A program made the translations under genes and the position numbers. The notes below the pieces were generated by a model, which saw only the letters and a list, made by a program, of their open reading frames with translations, searched no databases and was not told where the DNA came from. 64,000 nt of DNA from NCBI GenBank assembly GCA_946480475.1, contig CAMLJM010000004.1, positions 61,297-125,296 on the forward strand, read 5' to 3'. Every line of letters begins with the position of its first letter. The first letter of the stretch is position 1. Positions 1-6,929 of this stretch are shown in pieces. This DNA is from an uncultured Alphaproteobacteria bacterium (lineage in GTDB: Bacteria > Pseudomonadota > Alphaproteobacteria > Micavibrionales > Micavibrionaceae).

Positions 1-2
1 TT

Positions 3-476
3 GTCGACATTAAGGACGAAGCTGACATGGAAAACAAAACCGAACGCACGCGCGAGAGTGAAGAAGGCGTAAACCTGCCAAGCTTCCTGGGGTACGAGGC
101 TGCTCTTGATCAGGTTCTTCCTACAGCCGTTAATCCGCTCAGCCTTGTCAACATGAGCAGCGACACCAACACCACAGGCGATGGCAAAATCGAGCGTGAA
201 GAAAACGTCAAACTGCGTTTAGCTGCTGTTGTTAACCAGGTTCTGCCCAATGGCAACATGGTGATTACAGGCAATCAGGAAGTACGCGTGAATTTTGAGA
301 AGCGCATCTTGCAAGTTACAGGCATTATCCGCCCGCAGGATATTTCTATCGACAATACCGTTACCTATGACCAGATTGCTGAAGCCCGCATCGTATATGG
401 CGGCAATGGCAATATCACCGATCTGCAGCAGCCACGTTACGGGCAGCAGGTCTACGACATACTGATGCCTTTTTAA
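3..476 (+). CDS. flgH: Flagellar L-ring protein FlgH, C-terminal part (5' end outside window)
   Basis: The reading frame is open from base 3 and ends with TAA at 474-476, so the gene starts upstream of the window and its signal peptide/lipobox is not visible. FlgH is the outer-membrane lipoprotein that forms the L ring around the flagellar rod. The visible part carries the usual FlgH core: a Gly-Lys-Ile-containing strand, then 'VVNQVLPNGNMVITG' and 'RQ.ISIDNTV'-like blocks leading to a short C-terminus ending in Phe. A strong terminator follows. The partner P-ring gene flgI lies 2 kb downstream in the same direction, separated by other genes. Family assignment is confident; only completeness is unknown. 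Confidence 0.93.
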   Translation, partial: VDIKDEADMENKTERTRESEEGVNLPSFLGYEAALDQVLPTAVNPLSLVNMSSDTNTTGDGKIEREENVKLRLAAVVNQVLPNGNMVITGNQEVRVNFEKRILQVTGIIRPQDISIDNTVTYDQIAEARIVYGGNGNITDLQQPRYGQQVYDILMPF

Positions 477-552
477 GTTTCCCCAAGTCCTTCTGCTATG
501 CCCCTACATAGAAGAAGAACTGCCGCCTACCCACCCCAACCCCATAACCTTT

Positions 553-584
553 GGCCCGTCAAACCGACGGGCCTTTTCTTTATC
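553..584 (+). terminator. Intrinsic terminator after flgH
   Basis: An 8-bp perfect GC-rich stem (GGCCCGTC at 553-560 with GACGGGCC at 566-573), five-base loop, followed by TTTTCTTTAT. It closes the flgH transcript. Confidence 0.9.
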
Positions 585-746
585 AAGCAAAGTTTTCTTT
601 AGAGAGATCGGCTGAGGTCTATGAGCATGGCAGAGGTAGAGAAGAGAGTCGAATCCTATTTCTTCATTTTTTCTCAATTTTCTCTTTGATTTTTACAGTC
701 TTTCTTCCTAGGATGCCCTTATCCGAAACAACATAAGGAGAAACGG

Positions 747-1250
747 ATGTTTAAATGGCTTAAGAAGCTAGTGAGCATAGAATCTGGAAAATCAGAACGT
801 GTGCCAGTGAAAAATCCCCGAACATCTGAAATATTTGTAAGCCCGCCCCCTCCGCGTACCTCCTCTACAGTCAGCACTTCTAGACCCGTGCAAACAAGAC
901 AACATCTGAATCGCGCTGCCAGCCCGGCATCGACCCGTCGCCGCGACGACACATCAACATCATCTACAACTGACAATACATTCCTATTCCACACAACTAC
1001 GGATACCCCTGCTCCCGCACCCGCACCAACCTTTCGCTCAGGTGGTGGCGGTGATTTTGGTGGCGGCGGCGCCAGTGGTGGCTGGGGCAGTTGCAGTGAC
1101 GGCGGTGGAAGCGATGGCGGCAGCTGCGGCGGTGGTGATGGTGGCGGAGGCGGAGGAGGTGGCGGTGACTGCACCGCAGACTTCAGCCGTGATGTCATTG
1201 CTGTAAAAGCGAACCGTCGCGCACGAGACAAAACGCTCTATATTCAATAG
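747..1250 (+). CDS. Gly-rich low-complexity orphan protein (167 aa)
   Basis: I do not recognise a family. The start is supported by AAGGAG seven bases before the ATG. Residues 1-30 are basic, the middle is Ser/Thr/Pro-rich, and residues ~95-140 are dominated by glycine with scattered Ser, Asp and four Cys. The run GGGGDFGGGGASGGW resembles the glycine-rich tail of TPM-domain membrane proteins, but no TPM domain or membrane segment is present. A short basic tail follows. It stands alone between two terminators. Function unknown; it could be a low-complexity surface or stress protein. That it is a real gene is supported by the ribosome site and the terminator behind it. Confidence 0.6.
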   Translation: MFKWLKKLVSIESGKSERVPVKNPRTSEIFVSPPPPRTSSTVSTSRPVQTRQHLNRAASPASTRRRDDTSTSSTTDNTFLFHTTTDTPAPAPAPTFRSGGGGDFGGGGASGGWGSCSDGGGSDGGSCGGGDGGGGGGGGGDCTADFSRDVIAVKANRRARDKTLYIQ

Positions 1251-1272
1251 AAGCCTTATTAAAGCGCAAGGC

Positions 1273-1300
1273 AAAACCGGCATGAATTCATGCCGGTTTT
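1273..1300. terminator. Bidirectional terminator between the Gly-rich gene and dksA
   Basis: A perfect 28-bp palindrome (AAAACCGGCATGAA and its complement) with A and T tracts at its ends. It can end transcription from the left gene and from dksA on the other strand. Confidence 0.85.
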
Positions 1301-1320
1301 ATATATTCTTATTGGTACGA

Positions 1321-1755
1321 TTATTCGTCGCGATGGACTTTTTCCATACGTTCATGGCGCTCTTGCGCTTCGAGGCTCAATGTTGCAATCGGACGCGCAT
1401 CCAGCCGGGCCACGGAAATAGGCTCACCTGTTTCTTCGCAATAACCGTAACTGTCATCGTCGATACGCAAAATCGCTTCGTTGATTTTTGAAATCAGCTT
1501 GCGTTCACGATCACGTGTACGCAGTTCCAGCGCGTGATCGGTTTCAGCAGATGCGCGATCAGCCAGATCAGGTTTCTGCAGTTCCGTACCCTGCAATGTG
1601 TCATGGATGGTATCCAGTGATTCACGTAGAAGCTCTTCACGCCATTCGATCAACTTGAGGCGGAAATATTCTTTCATGACAGGGTTCATAAACTTACCCT
1701 TGTCTTTTTTCGGATCGTAGTCCTGCGGAACGATGGTGCTATTCGGTGATGCCAT
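1321..1755 (-). CDS. dksA: DksA-family RNA polymerase regulator (144 aa)
   Basis: DksA enters the RNA polymerase secondary channel and, with ppGpp, retunes transcription. Start chosen at 1755 (protein begins MASPNST), because the longer frame to 1989 runs through untypical sequence antisense to fliX. The coiled-coil tip has DLADRAS (Asp-x-x-Asp-x-Ala pattern) and the following LRTRDRERKLISKI stretch is diagnostic. The zinc-finger region reads YGYCEETGEP...ATLSLEAQE, so only one of the four zinc cysteines of the E. coli protein remains; this is common in alphaproteobacteria. It lies just downstream of fliX on the same strand, an arrangement also known near flagellar genes in Caulobacter. Confidence 0.93.
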   Translation of the reverse strand: MASPNSTIVPQDYDPKKDKGKFMNPVMKEYFRLKLIEWREELLRESLDTIHDTLQGTELQKPDLADRASAETDHALELRTRDRERKLISKINEAILRIDDDSYGYCEETGEPISVARLDARPIATLSLEAQERHERMEKVHRDE

Positions 1756-1846
1756 GGTTTTTTTAAACCCCTTCAGATAAACGTAAATCTGGAAACCGAG
1801 GAAATATAAGGCGTTGCCGGAGGTGCGGCAAGCCGGAATCAAAACC

Positions 1847-2284
1847 CTAAGACGGGTTATCCAACGCCTTGCAAAGCTTGGCAATTTCGATCTGGGCGCG
1901 CAAATCGATTTCATCCAGAACCGCATGCAAACGCGGGTCCATGATTTTCTCGCGATGGGCGGCCACAACATCAGCAATATCAATGACATGGCCTACGGTT
2001 AGTGTGCCGGTTAGCAGTGCAATTCGTAAATTTTCGAGCTCTGTTAATATATTATCAGCACGCACCTGCATGCGCTTCCGCGCGGCACGTTCTGTCGGGT
2101 CCTCCACAGATTGGGCCGCCAGGAGCGAGTCTATCGAGGCGATAGAATGTGTAGCGGCCGCACCGCGTGATTCTTTCACGCCTCCCGTCAAAAGGTCGCT
2201 AAAAGAGCCATCTGGCGATGACACTTTACCTTTTCCTTTGGTACCTGTTGCCGCAGACGTGCGGTTAGGGCCTTCGATCTTCAT
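1847..2284 (-). CDS. fliX: Flagellar assembly regulator FliX (145 aa)
   Basis: FliX couples completion of the early basal body to activity of the sigma-54 activator FlbD in Caulobacter. The C-terminal half shows the FliX pattern: SIDSLLAAQ, then ILTELENLRIALLTG, then DPRLHAVLDEIDLRAQIEIAKL. The N-terminal 50 residues are polar and low-complexity, as in the family. I chose ATG at 2284 (MKIEGP) over the upstream ATG at 2323 because FliX proteins typically begin MKI-x-GP; the ribosome site is weak either way. It is divergent from flgI, and its partner FlbD is encoded at 23.3 kb. Confidence 0.88.
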   Translation of the reverse strand: MKIEGPNRTSAATGTKGKGKVSSPDGSFSDLLTGGVKESRGAAATHSIASIDSLLAAQSVEDPTERAARKRMQVRADNILTELENLRIALLTGTLTVGHVIDIADVVAAHREKIMDPRLHAVLDEIDLRAQIEIAKLCKALDNPS

Positions 2285-2455
2285 AGTTTTATCCAGACGG
2301 CGGGTTACTGATCTTCCCTTCATTATAGCGCAAAACCGTCCCCCATGCAGGACGGAAAATTTTACCGGGTGGATCCATCATTTATGTAGGGAGGCCGCCC
2401 CATTCAATTTCTGACTAAGTCACTGTAATTCATAATAATTTTCTCCTTCTAATTA

Positions 2456-2471
2456 TGGCACGGCTTTCGCA
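2456..2471 (+). promoter_or_regulatory. Sigma-54 promoter for flgI operon
   Basis: TGGCACGGCTTTCGCA: GG and GC dinucleotides separated by exactly ten bases, with a full TGGCACG -24 element and a near-consensus -12 (TCGCA for TTGCA). The predicted start is near 2482, 28 bases before flgI. FlbD (23345-24733) is the obvious candidate activator. Confidence 0.85.
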
Positions 2472-2509
2472 AGTAACCCTTCAGAGGATCGGCATCCGAT
2501 CTAAATTTT

Positions 2510-3664
2510 ATGGGAAAAAGCAAGGTCATGCAGATGTCACATATAATAAAGACGACAATCATGATGCTGGCGATCACAAGCATGGTCGCAGGTGGGTTCA
2601 CAAATTCGGCACACGCCAATACGACGCGTATTAAAGATATCGTCGATATCGAGGGCGTGCGTGATAACCAGTTAGTCGGTTATGGTCTGGTTGTCGGCTT
2701 GAACGGATCCGGCGACAGCCTCAAGAACTCCCCCTTCACGCAACAGAGCATGATTGCGATGCTTGAGCGTCTGGGCGTCAACATCAAAGGTCAGAAGCTG
2801 AACTCCGGTAACGTGGCCGCCGTGATGGTAACCGCCACCTTGCCGCCGTTCCAGAACCAGGGTACGCGTATTGATGTCAGCGTTTCATCACTAGGCGACG
2901 CGAAGAGCCTGCAGGGTGGCACATTGCTGGTTACACCCTTGCTGGGCGCAGATGGCGAAGTCTATGCTGTGGCACAAGGTCCCCTGACAATTTCCGGTTA
3001 CTCTGTCGAAGGTGACTCCGCTACCTTCGTACAGAACATCCCGACAGCAGGCCGCATTCCTGAAGGCGCCATCATTGAGCGCACCATTCCTTATCAACTG
3101 GCGAATCAGAATGAACTGCATCTGACGCTGAAAAATCCTGATTTCACGACAGCACGCCGTATTGCGCGCGCGATTAATGGCTTCATGTCATCGCCGGTAT
3201 CTGTTGCTGAAAACTCAACCAGCATCAAGATCAGCAAGCCTTCCGGTTACAAAGGCACCATCGTTGACTTGGTTACCGATATCGAACAATTGCCTGTTCA
3301 ACCAGATCAAGTCGCGCGCGTTGTTATCGATGAGCGCAGTGGCGTGATTGTGATGGGTTCAGATGTCCGCATCAGCACCGTTGCTATCGCGCAAGGTAAC
3401 CTAACGATCAAAATCACAGAGACACCACAAGTATCTCAACCCAACCCCTTCGCTGAGCAAGGCCAGACTGTTGTCGTACCCCGCACGGATATCAACGTAA
3501 ACACCGGCGCAGATGTTCGCCTGGGTATGCTGGATGGCGGTGTCACGCTTCAGGATCTGGTGACAGGTCTGAACAAGCTAGGCGTATCGCCACGCGACAC
3601 GATCACGATCCTGCAAGCAATCAAGGCTGCAGGCGCCCTGCAAGCTGAAATCACGACGATGTAA
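2510..3664 (+). CDS. flgI: Flagellar P-ring protein FlgI (384 aa)
   Basis: FlgI assembles in the periplasm as the P ring surrounding the rod. A Sec signal peptide spans about residues 1-36, with cleavage after SAHA; internal Met codons at residues 7 and 9 are alternative starts giving a more usual signal length. The mature start RIKDIVDIEGVRDNQLVGYG is the FlgI hallmark, and family blocks continue to the C-terminal LQDLVTGLNKLGVSPRD. Length fits the family. It heads a run flgI-flgJ-flbY-like-fliK-flgD with short gaps, behind the sigma-54 promoter at 2456. Confidence 0.97.
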   Translation: MGKSKVMQMSHIIKTTIMMLAITSMVAGGFTNSAHANTTRIKDIVDIEGVRDNQLVGYGLVVGLNGSGDSLKNSPFTQQSMIAMLERLGVNIKGQKLNSGNVAAVMVTATLPPFQNQGTRIDVSVSSLGDAKSLQGGTLLVTPLLGADGEVYAVAQGPLTISGYSVEGDSATFVQNIPTAGRIPEGAIIERTIPYQLANQNELHLTLKNPDFTTARRIARAINGFMSSPVSVAENSTSIKISKPSGYKGTIVDLVTDIEQLPVQPDQVARVVIDERSGVIVMGSDVRISTVAIAQGNLTIKITETPQVSQPNPFAEQGQTVVVPRTDINVNTGADVRLGMLDGGVTLQDLVTGLNKLGVSPRDTITILQAIKAAGALQAEITTM

Positions 3665-3673
3665 GGGCTGAAC

Positions 3674-4051
3674 ATGAGCGAGATTTCATTAATGACATCT
3701 CCGGCAGCGTTGAAAACGGCAGAAAGTTCCTACTACGGGCACTTGCGCACACCACGCACGACCGATGTCCCGTTTGAGGAGATTGATCCGAGCAAGATCA
3801 AAAATTATGAGCAAATCGACGCAAAGGCCAAGGAATTCGAAGCCGTATTCATAAGTGAAATGCTGAAGCCGATGTTCGAAAGCGTCGAAGTTGATCCCCT
3901 GTTCGGTGGCGGCAATAGCGAAGAAATCTTCCGCGGCATGCTCGTACAGGAGTATGGCAAGAAAATTGCAGAGACCAAAGGCATCGGCATTGCCGATTTT
4001 GTTAAGCGGGAATTGATCCGTATTCAACAGGAGACACAACATGGCGGGTGA
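3674..4051 (+). CDS. flgJ: Rod-binding protein, FlgJ N-terminal domain type / CheL (125 aa)
   Basis: Corresponds to the rod-capping domain of FlgJ only; the muramidase domain of enterobacterial FlgJ is absent, as in the alphaproteobacterial CheL form. The conserved core runs from about residue 50: AKEFEAVFISEMLKPMFE, then a Gly-rich linker and IFRGMLVQEYGKKIA, ending in IGIADFVKREL. It starts 9 bases after flgI stops and overlaps the next gene by 11 bases, so it is translationally linked to it. Likely role: assembly of rod subunits in the periplasm. Confidence 0.92.
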   Translation: MSEISLMTSPAALKTAESSYYGHLRTPRTTDVPFEEIDPSKIKNYEQIDAKAKEFEAVFISEMLKPMFESVEVDPLFGGGNSEEIFRGMLVQEYGKKIAETKGIGIADFVKRELIRIQQETQHGG

Positions 4052-4526
4052 TCACGTGGCAGGAGCAGGCAAAGCAGAGAAATTCATTCTCTCGCAAGAT
4101 CCTAATCAGGCAATGCAGGAGATGATGCAGGCGCTGGATGACCTGCGCACGGTCTATAACGAAGAAAACGATGCGCTGGTTTCTGCCGACACGCGCCGCT
4201 TTATGGATCTGCAAGAACGCAAAATCGAAGCGGCACAACGTTATCACGATACAGCATCACAAGTGATTGAGCACCGTGAGGAACTGAAAGCAGCCGACCC
4301 CGCCCTGCGTCGCCAATTGCAGGACATGCACAGCGATTTCGCCGCCCTGACCCAGAAAAACCTCAGCAATATTGAGCGCATGAATAAAAGCGTCAAGCGC
4401 CTGAGCGAACGCGTCATCAAGGGTGCCCGCGATGCGGCCCTGCGCGATACAGCCAGCTATTCCCGTCAGGGTACGCTGTATCGCAACGACCGCCTGGTTT
4501 CAACGGGTATCAACGAGTCAGCATAA
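4041..4526 (+). CDS. FlbY/FlgN-like flagellar chaperone candidate (161 aa)
   Basis: Helical, charged protein with no signal peptide. The layout (long coiled region, LDDLRTVYNEENDALVSAD..., a glutamate/arginine-rich middle, and NLSNIERMNKSVKRL near the C-terminus) matches FlgN-type export chaperones, and the place right after flgJ/cheL is that of FlbY in Caulobacter. FlgN proteins keep hook-filament junction proteins soluble before export. The name rests on length, helical pattern and position; I cannot show homology by alignment. The start overlaps flgJ by 11 bases. Confidence 0.7.
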   Translation: MAGDHVAGAGKAEKFILSQDPNQAMQEMMQALDDLRTVYNEENDALVSADTRRFMDLQERKIEAAQRYHDTASQVIEHREELKAADPALRRQLQDMHSDFAALTQKNLSNIERMNKSVKRLSERVIKGARDAALRDTASYSRQGTLYRNDRLVSTGINESA

Positions 4527-4553
4527 CGACAACAGGATAAGAGGATCATAAAT

Positions 4554-6146
4554 ATGGACACATCTGCTTTCGCCACGACACGTGCTGCCACAACCGTACA
4601 AGCTGGTGCGAGCACCGGTGTTACGGCGCAAGGCAACGCACTGACAGGCGGTAACGGTGTGTTTTCAGCTCTCGGAGGCATGAATTTCATCGACCTGATT
4701 TTTGCCCGTATCACAGAAGGACAGGATTTAAAAAATGAAACATCCGGAAGCATAACGTCCCCGACCGATACACTGAATCAGCTGGTTAATTTTGGCATTG
4801 TTACAGAAACAACTCTTTCTAGTGAGATAGCAGGCGACATAAGCGCTGAAGACGCATTACCCGCAATTGGGGGACATATGCAGCAACTGCGTTCTTATCT
4901 GGACTCTCTGCTGAATGGCTTGCCTGCCGAGCAACGGCCACAGATTATCGAGATCAAGCCTGCTGAGTTCAAACAGATCATCGCAGACTTGCAAGCTGAC
5001 CTGAATGCCGGTGACCCCACGCTGGTAGCCACAGGCCTGACCCCGGAAAAACTTTCAGCGCTGATGACCCAAGTAGAGACCGCCGAGAAGAACGGCACAC
5101 TTGAGTCACTCATCATGGTCAAGATTGTAGCGCCACAAACCGCTCAGGAAAAATCTTTTGCCCTGCTGCTTCCCCGAGCCTTAGTTGCCATTCAGGAGCA
5201 GGCGCAAACCGGTGAAGCAGACCTAGCCATTGAGGGGGACGCTGAGACCGATGTCGTGGCTGCTGCCTTGAACAAACTTGTTGTCGGCGGTGAAGCGAGC
5301 GCCCATGGGGAAGCCGCTGTTGCCAAGAAACCAACCGCCCCTGCCTTCAATACCCTTTCGGAAGTGCCAGGTGGTGTGAGCGCCGAAGAAGGTGAAAGCA
5401 AAGTCACAGCCCTGAAACGTGCTCTGGAAAATATTGAAGAGAACACAGACAAACATGTCGAAGCTGGGAAAAAAATTCCTGGTGGCTTGGAAAATGCCGC
5501 CGAAAAAATCAAATCCATGGTCGGTGCTGGCCTGAGCACAATCATGAATGGCCTGCCCGGCAGCGTGGAAACGTCCAGCAACTGGCAGGATGTATTCCCT
5601 GAAGGCATGGATATGTCAACCACAGTGGGCCTGAGCGCAAAACCTGTGGGGCTGACAGCGACAGCCACAATGACAAGCCTTGTGACAAGCGCGCCACAAG
5701 CGACTTACCCACATCCCGCAACACAAGCCGTAGCAGCCACTATCAGCAAAGCAGCCTCTAGCGGTGAAGACAAAGCATTCAACATCAAACTGGATCCCCC
5801 TGAGCTGGGCCGGGTCGAAGTCAAGATGTCTATCGATAAACATAATGCCGTAAAAGCGCACCTGATTATCGAAAAACCGGAGACATACATGATGCTCCAG
5901 CGTGATGCGCAAATTCTGGAACGATCCTTGCAAGGGATAGGACTGGAGACAGGCGATGGCGGTCTCAGCTTCGAACTTGCCCAGGACAATATGTTCCAGA
6001 ACGAGGGTGATCGTGGCGGAGAGCGTTACCAGACAGGCGGTAAAGCCCCTGCTGGTTCTATCGAAGGAACCGAAGTGATCGAAACAACCATGACATGGCA
6101 TGTCGATCCGGAAACAGGAATGCAACGTTACAACATTTTGGTCTAA
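4554..6146 (+). CDS. fliK: Flagellar hook-length control protein FliK (530 aa)
   Basis: FliK is the exported ruler that sets hook length and switches export from hook to filament subunits. The first ~390 residues are low-complexity (Ala/Thr/Glu-rich), as in the family. The C-terminal export-switch domain is clear from about residue 405: FNIKLDPPELGRVEVKM followed by an IEKPETYMMLQRDA...LERSLQ.IGLE block. It sits directly before flgD and flgE, whose products build the hook. A second protein with a FliK-like C-terminus is encoded at 35230. Confidence 0.93.
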   Translation: MDTSAFATTRAATTVQAGASTGVTAQGNALTGGNGVFSALGGMNFIDLIFARITEGQDLKNETSGSITSPTDTLNQLVNFGIVTETTLSSEIAGDISAEDALPAIGGHMQQLRSYLDSLLNGLPAEQRPQIIEIKPAEFKQIIADLQADLNAGDPTLVATGLTPEKLSALMTQVETAEKNGTLESLIMVKIVAPQTAQEKSFALLLPRALVAIQEQAQTGEADLAIEGDAETDVVAAALNKLVVGGEASAHGEAAVAKKPTAPAFNTLSEVPGGVSAEEGESKVTALKRALENIEENTDKHVEAGKKIPGGLENAAEKIKSMVGAGLSTIMNGLPGSVETSSNWQDVFPEGMDMSTTVGLSAKPVGLTATATMTSLVTSAPQATYPHPATQAVAATISKAASSGEDKAFNIKLDPPELGRVEVKMSIDKHNAVKAHLIIEKPETYMMLQRDAQILERSLQGIGLETGDGGLSFELAQDNMFQNEGDRGGERYQTGGKAPAGSIEGTEVIETTMTWHVDPETGMQRYNILV

Positions 6147-6176
6147 CGACGCGGAACAGAGGTTTAGGAGTTTAAA

Positions 6177-6878
6177 ATGACATCGGATGTCACACTCAGC
6201 AATACGATTACCCAGACGCAGAAGACGGCGCAACAGTCGATCAAGCTGGCGGAAGATTTTACCCAGTTCCTGACCCTGCTCACCACACAATTGCAGAACC
6301 AGGACCCGCTGAACCCGATGGATTCCACCGAGTTCACAAACCAGCTGGTGCAATTCAGCCAGGTCGAACAATCGATCAATACTAACCAGAAACTTGATGA
6401 CATGCTGGCCCTTCAAGTGGGCAGCATTTCCAGTGTCGCGCTCGGGTATGTCGGTATGGACGTCACTTATACAAGTGCCGAAATGGGTTGGGATGGCGAA
6501 ACACCGATTGATGTTCACTATGGCCTGTCGGAACAAGCGTCCGTTGCCAAGGTCAACATCTATTCAGAAGACGGCAAGACACTGATCCGTTCTCTGGATG
6601 CGCCGAAATCCCCTGGTTCACAGAAAGTGACATGGGACGGCAAGGATAACAACGGCAACCTGATGGAAGAAGGCACATATACCGTCAAGGTAGATGCCGC
6701 CGATAAAAATGGAAAACCGCTAACCGTCAGCACAGCCGTTACCGGCAATGTACGCGGCATTGAATCACAAGATGGCGTTGTTTACCTGCTGGTGGGCGAA
6801 CGTGCGATTGCACTGGGTTCGGTCATCAATGCCAGCGTGCCTAAAGAAGCAGAAACAGTAGAAACAGCAGAGAGCTAA
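6177..6878 (+). CDS. flgD: Hook-capping protein FlgD (233 aa)
   Basis: FlgD forms the transient cap at the tip of the growing hook. The N-terminal signature is complete: FLTLLTTQLQNQDPLNPMD followed by STEFTNQLVQFSQVEQ (about residues 35-72). The rest is the beta-rich FlgD Ig/tudor-like part, with GKDNNGNLMEEGTYTVKVDA typical of the Ig-like fold. A short 6-bp hairpin (6890-6907) lies between flgD and flgE. Confidence 0.97.
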   Translation: MTSDVTLSNTITQTQKTAQQSIKLAEDFTQFLTLLTTQLQNQDPLNPMDSTEFTNQLVQFSQVEQSINTNQKLDDMLALQVGSISSVALGYVGMDVTYTSAEMGWDGETPIDVHYGLSEQASVAKVNIYSEDGKTLIRSLDAPKSPGSQKVTWDGKDNNGNLMEEGTYTVKVDAADKNGKPLTVSTAVTGNVRGIESQDGVVYLLVGERAIALGSVINASVPKEAETVETAES

Positions 6879-6929
6879 ACAGTTTTAACGGTCTGACGAA
6901 GCAGACCAACCTTTTAAAGGAGGCGTAAA

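Noticed and set aside
719..1231. Minus-strand Pro-rich frame opposite the Gly-rich gene
   Set aside because: The poly-Pro is simply the complement of the Gly codons; no ribosome site, while the plus-strand gene has one.
1756..1989. Upstream extension of dksA to 1989
   Set aside because: The added 78 residues overlap fliX coding sequence in another frame and do not resemble DksA; the ATG at 1755 gives a normal-length protein.
5616..6536. Minus-strand frame of 306 codons opposite fliK/flgD
   Set aside because: Antisense shadow of fliK and flgD; composition (Cys/His/Phe-rich) is that of reversed codons.
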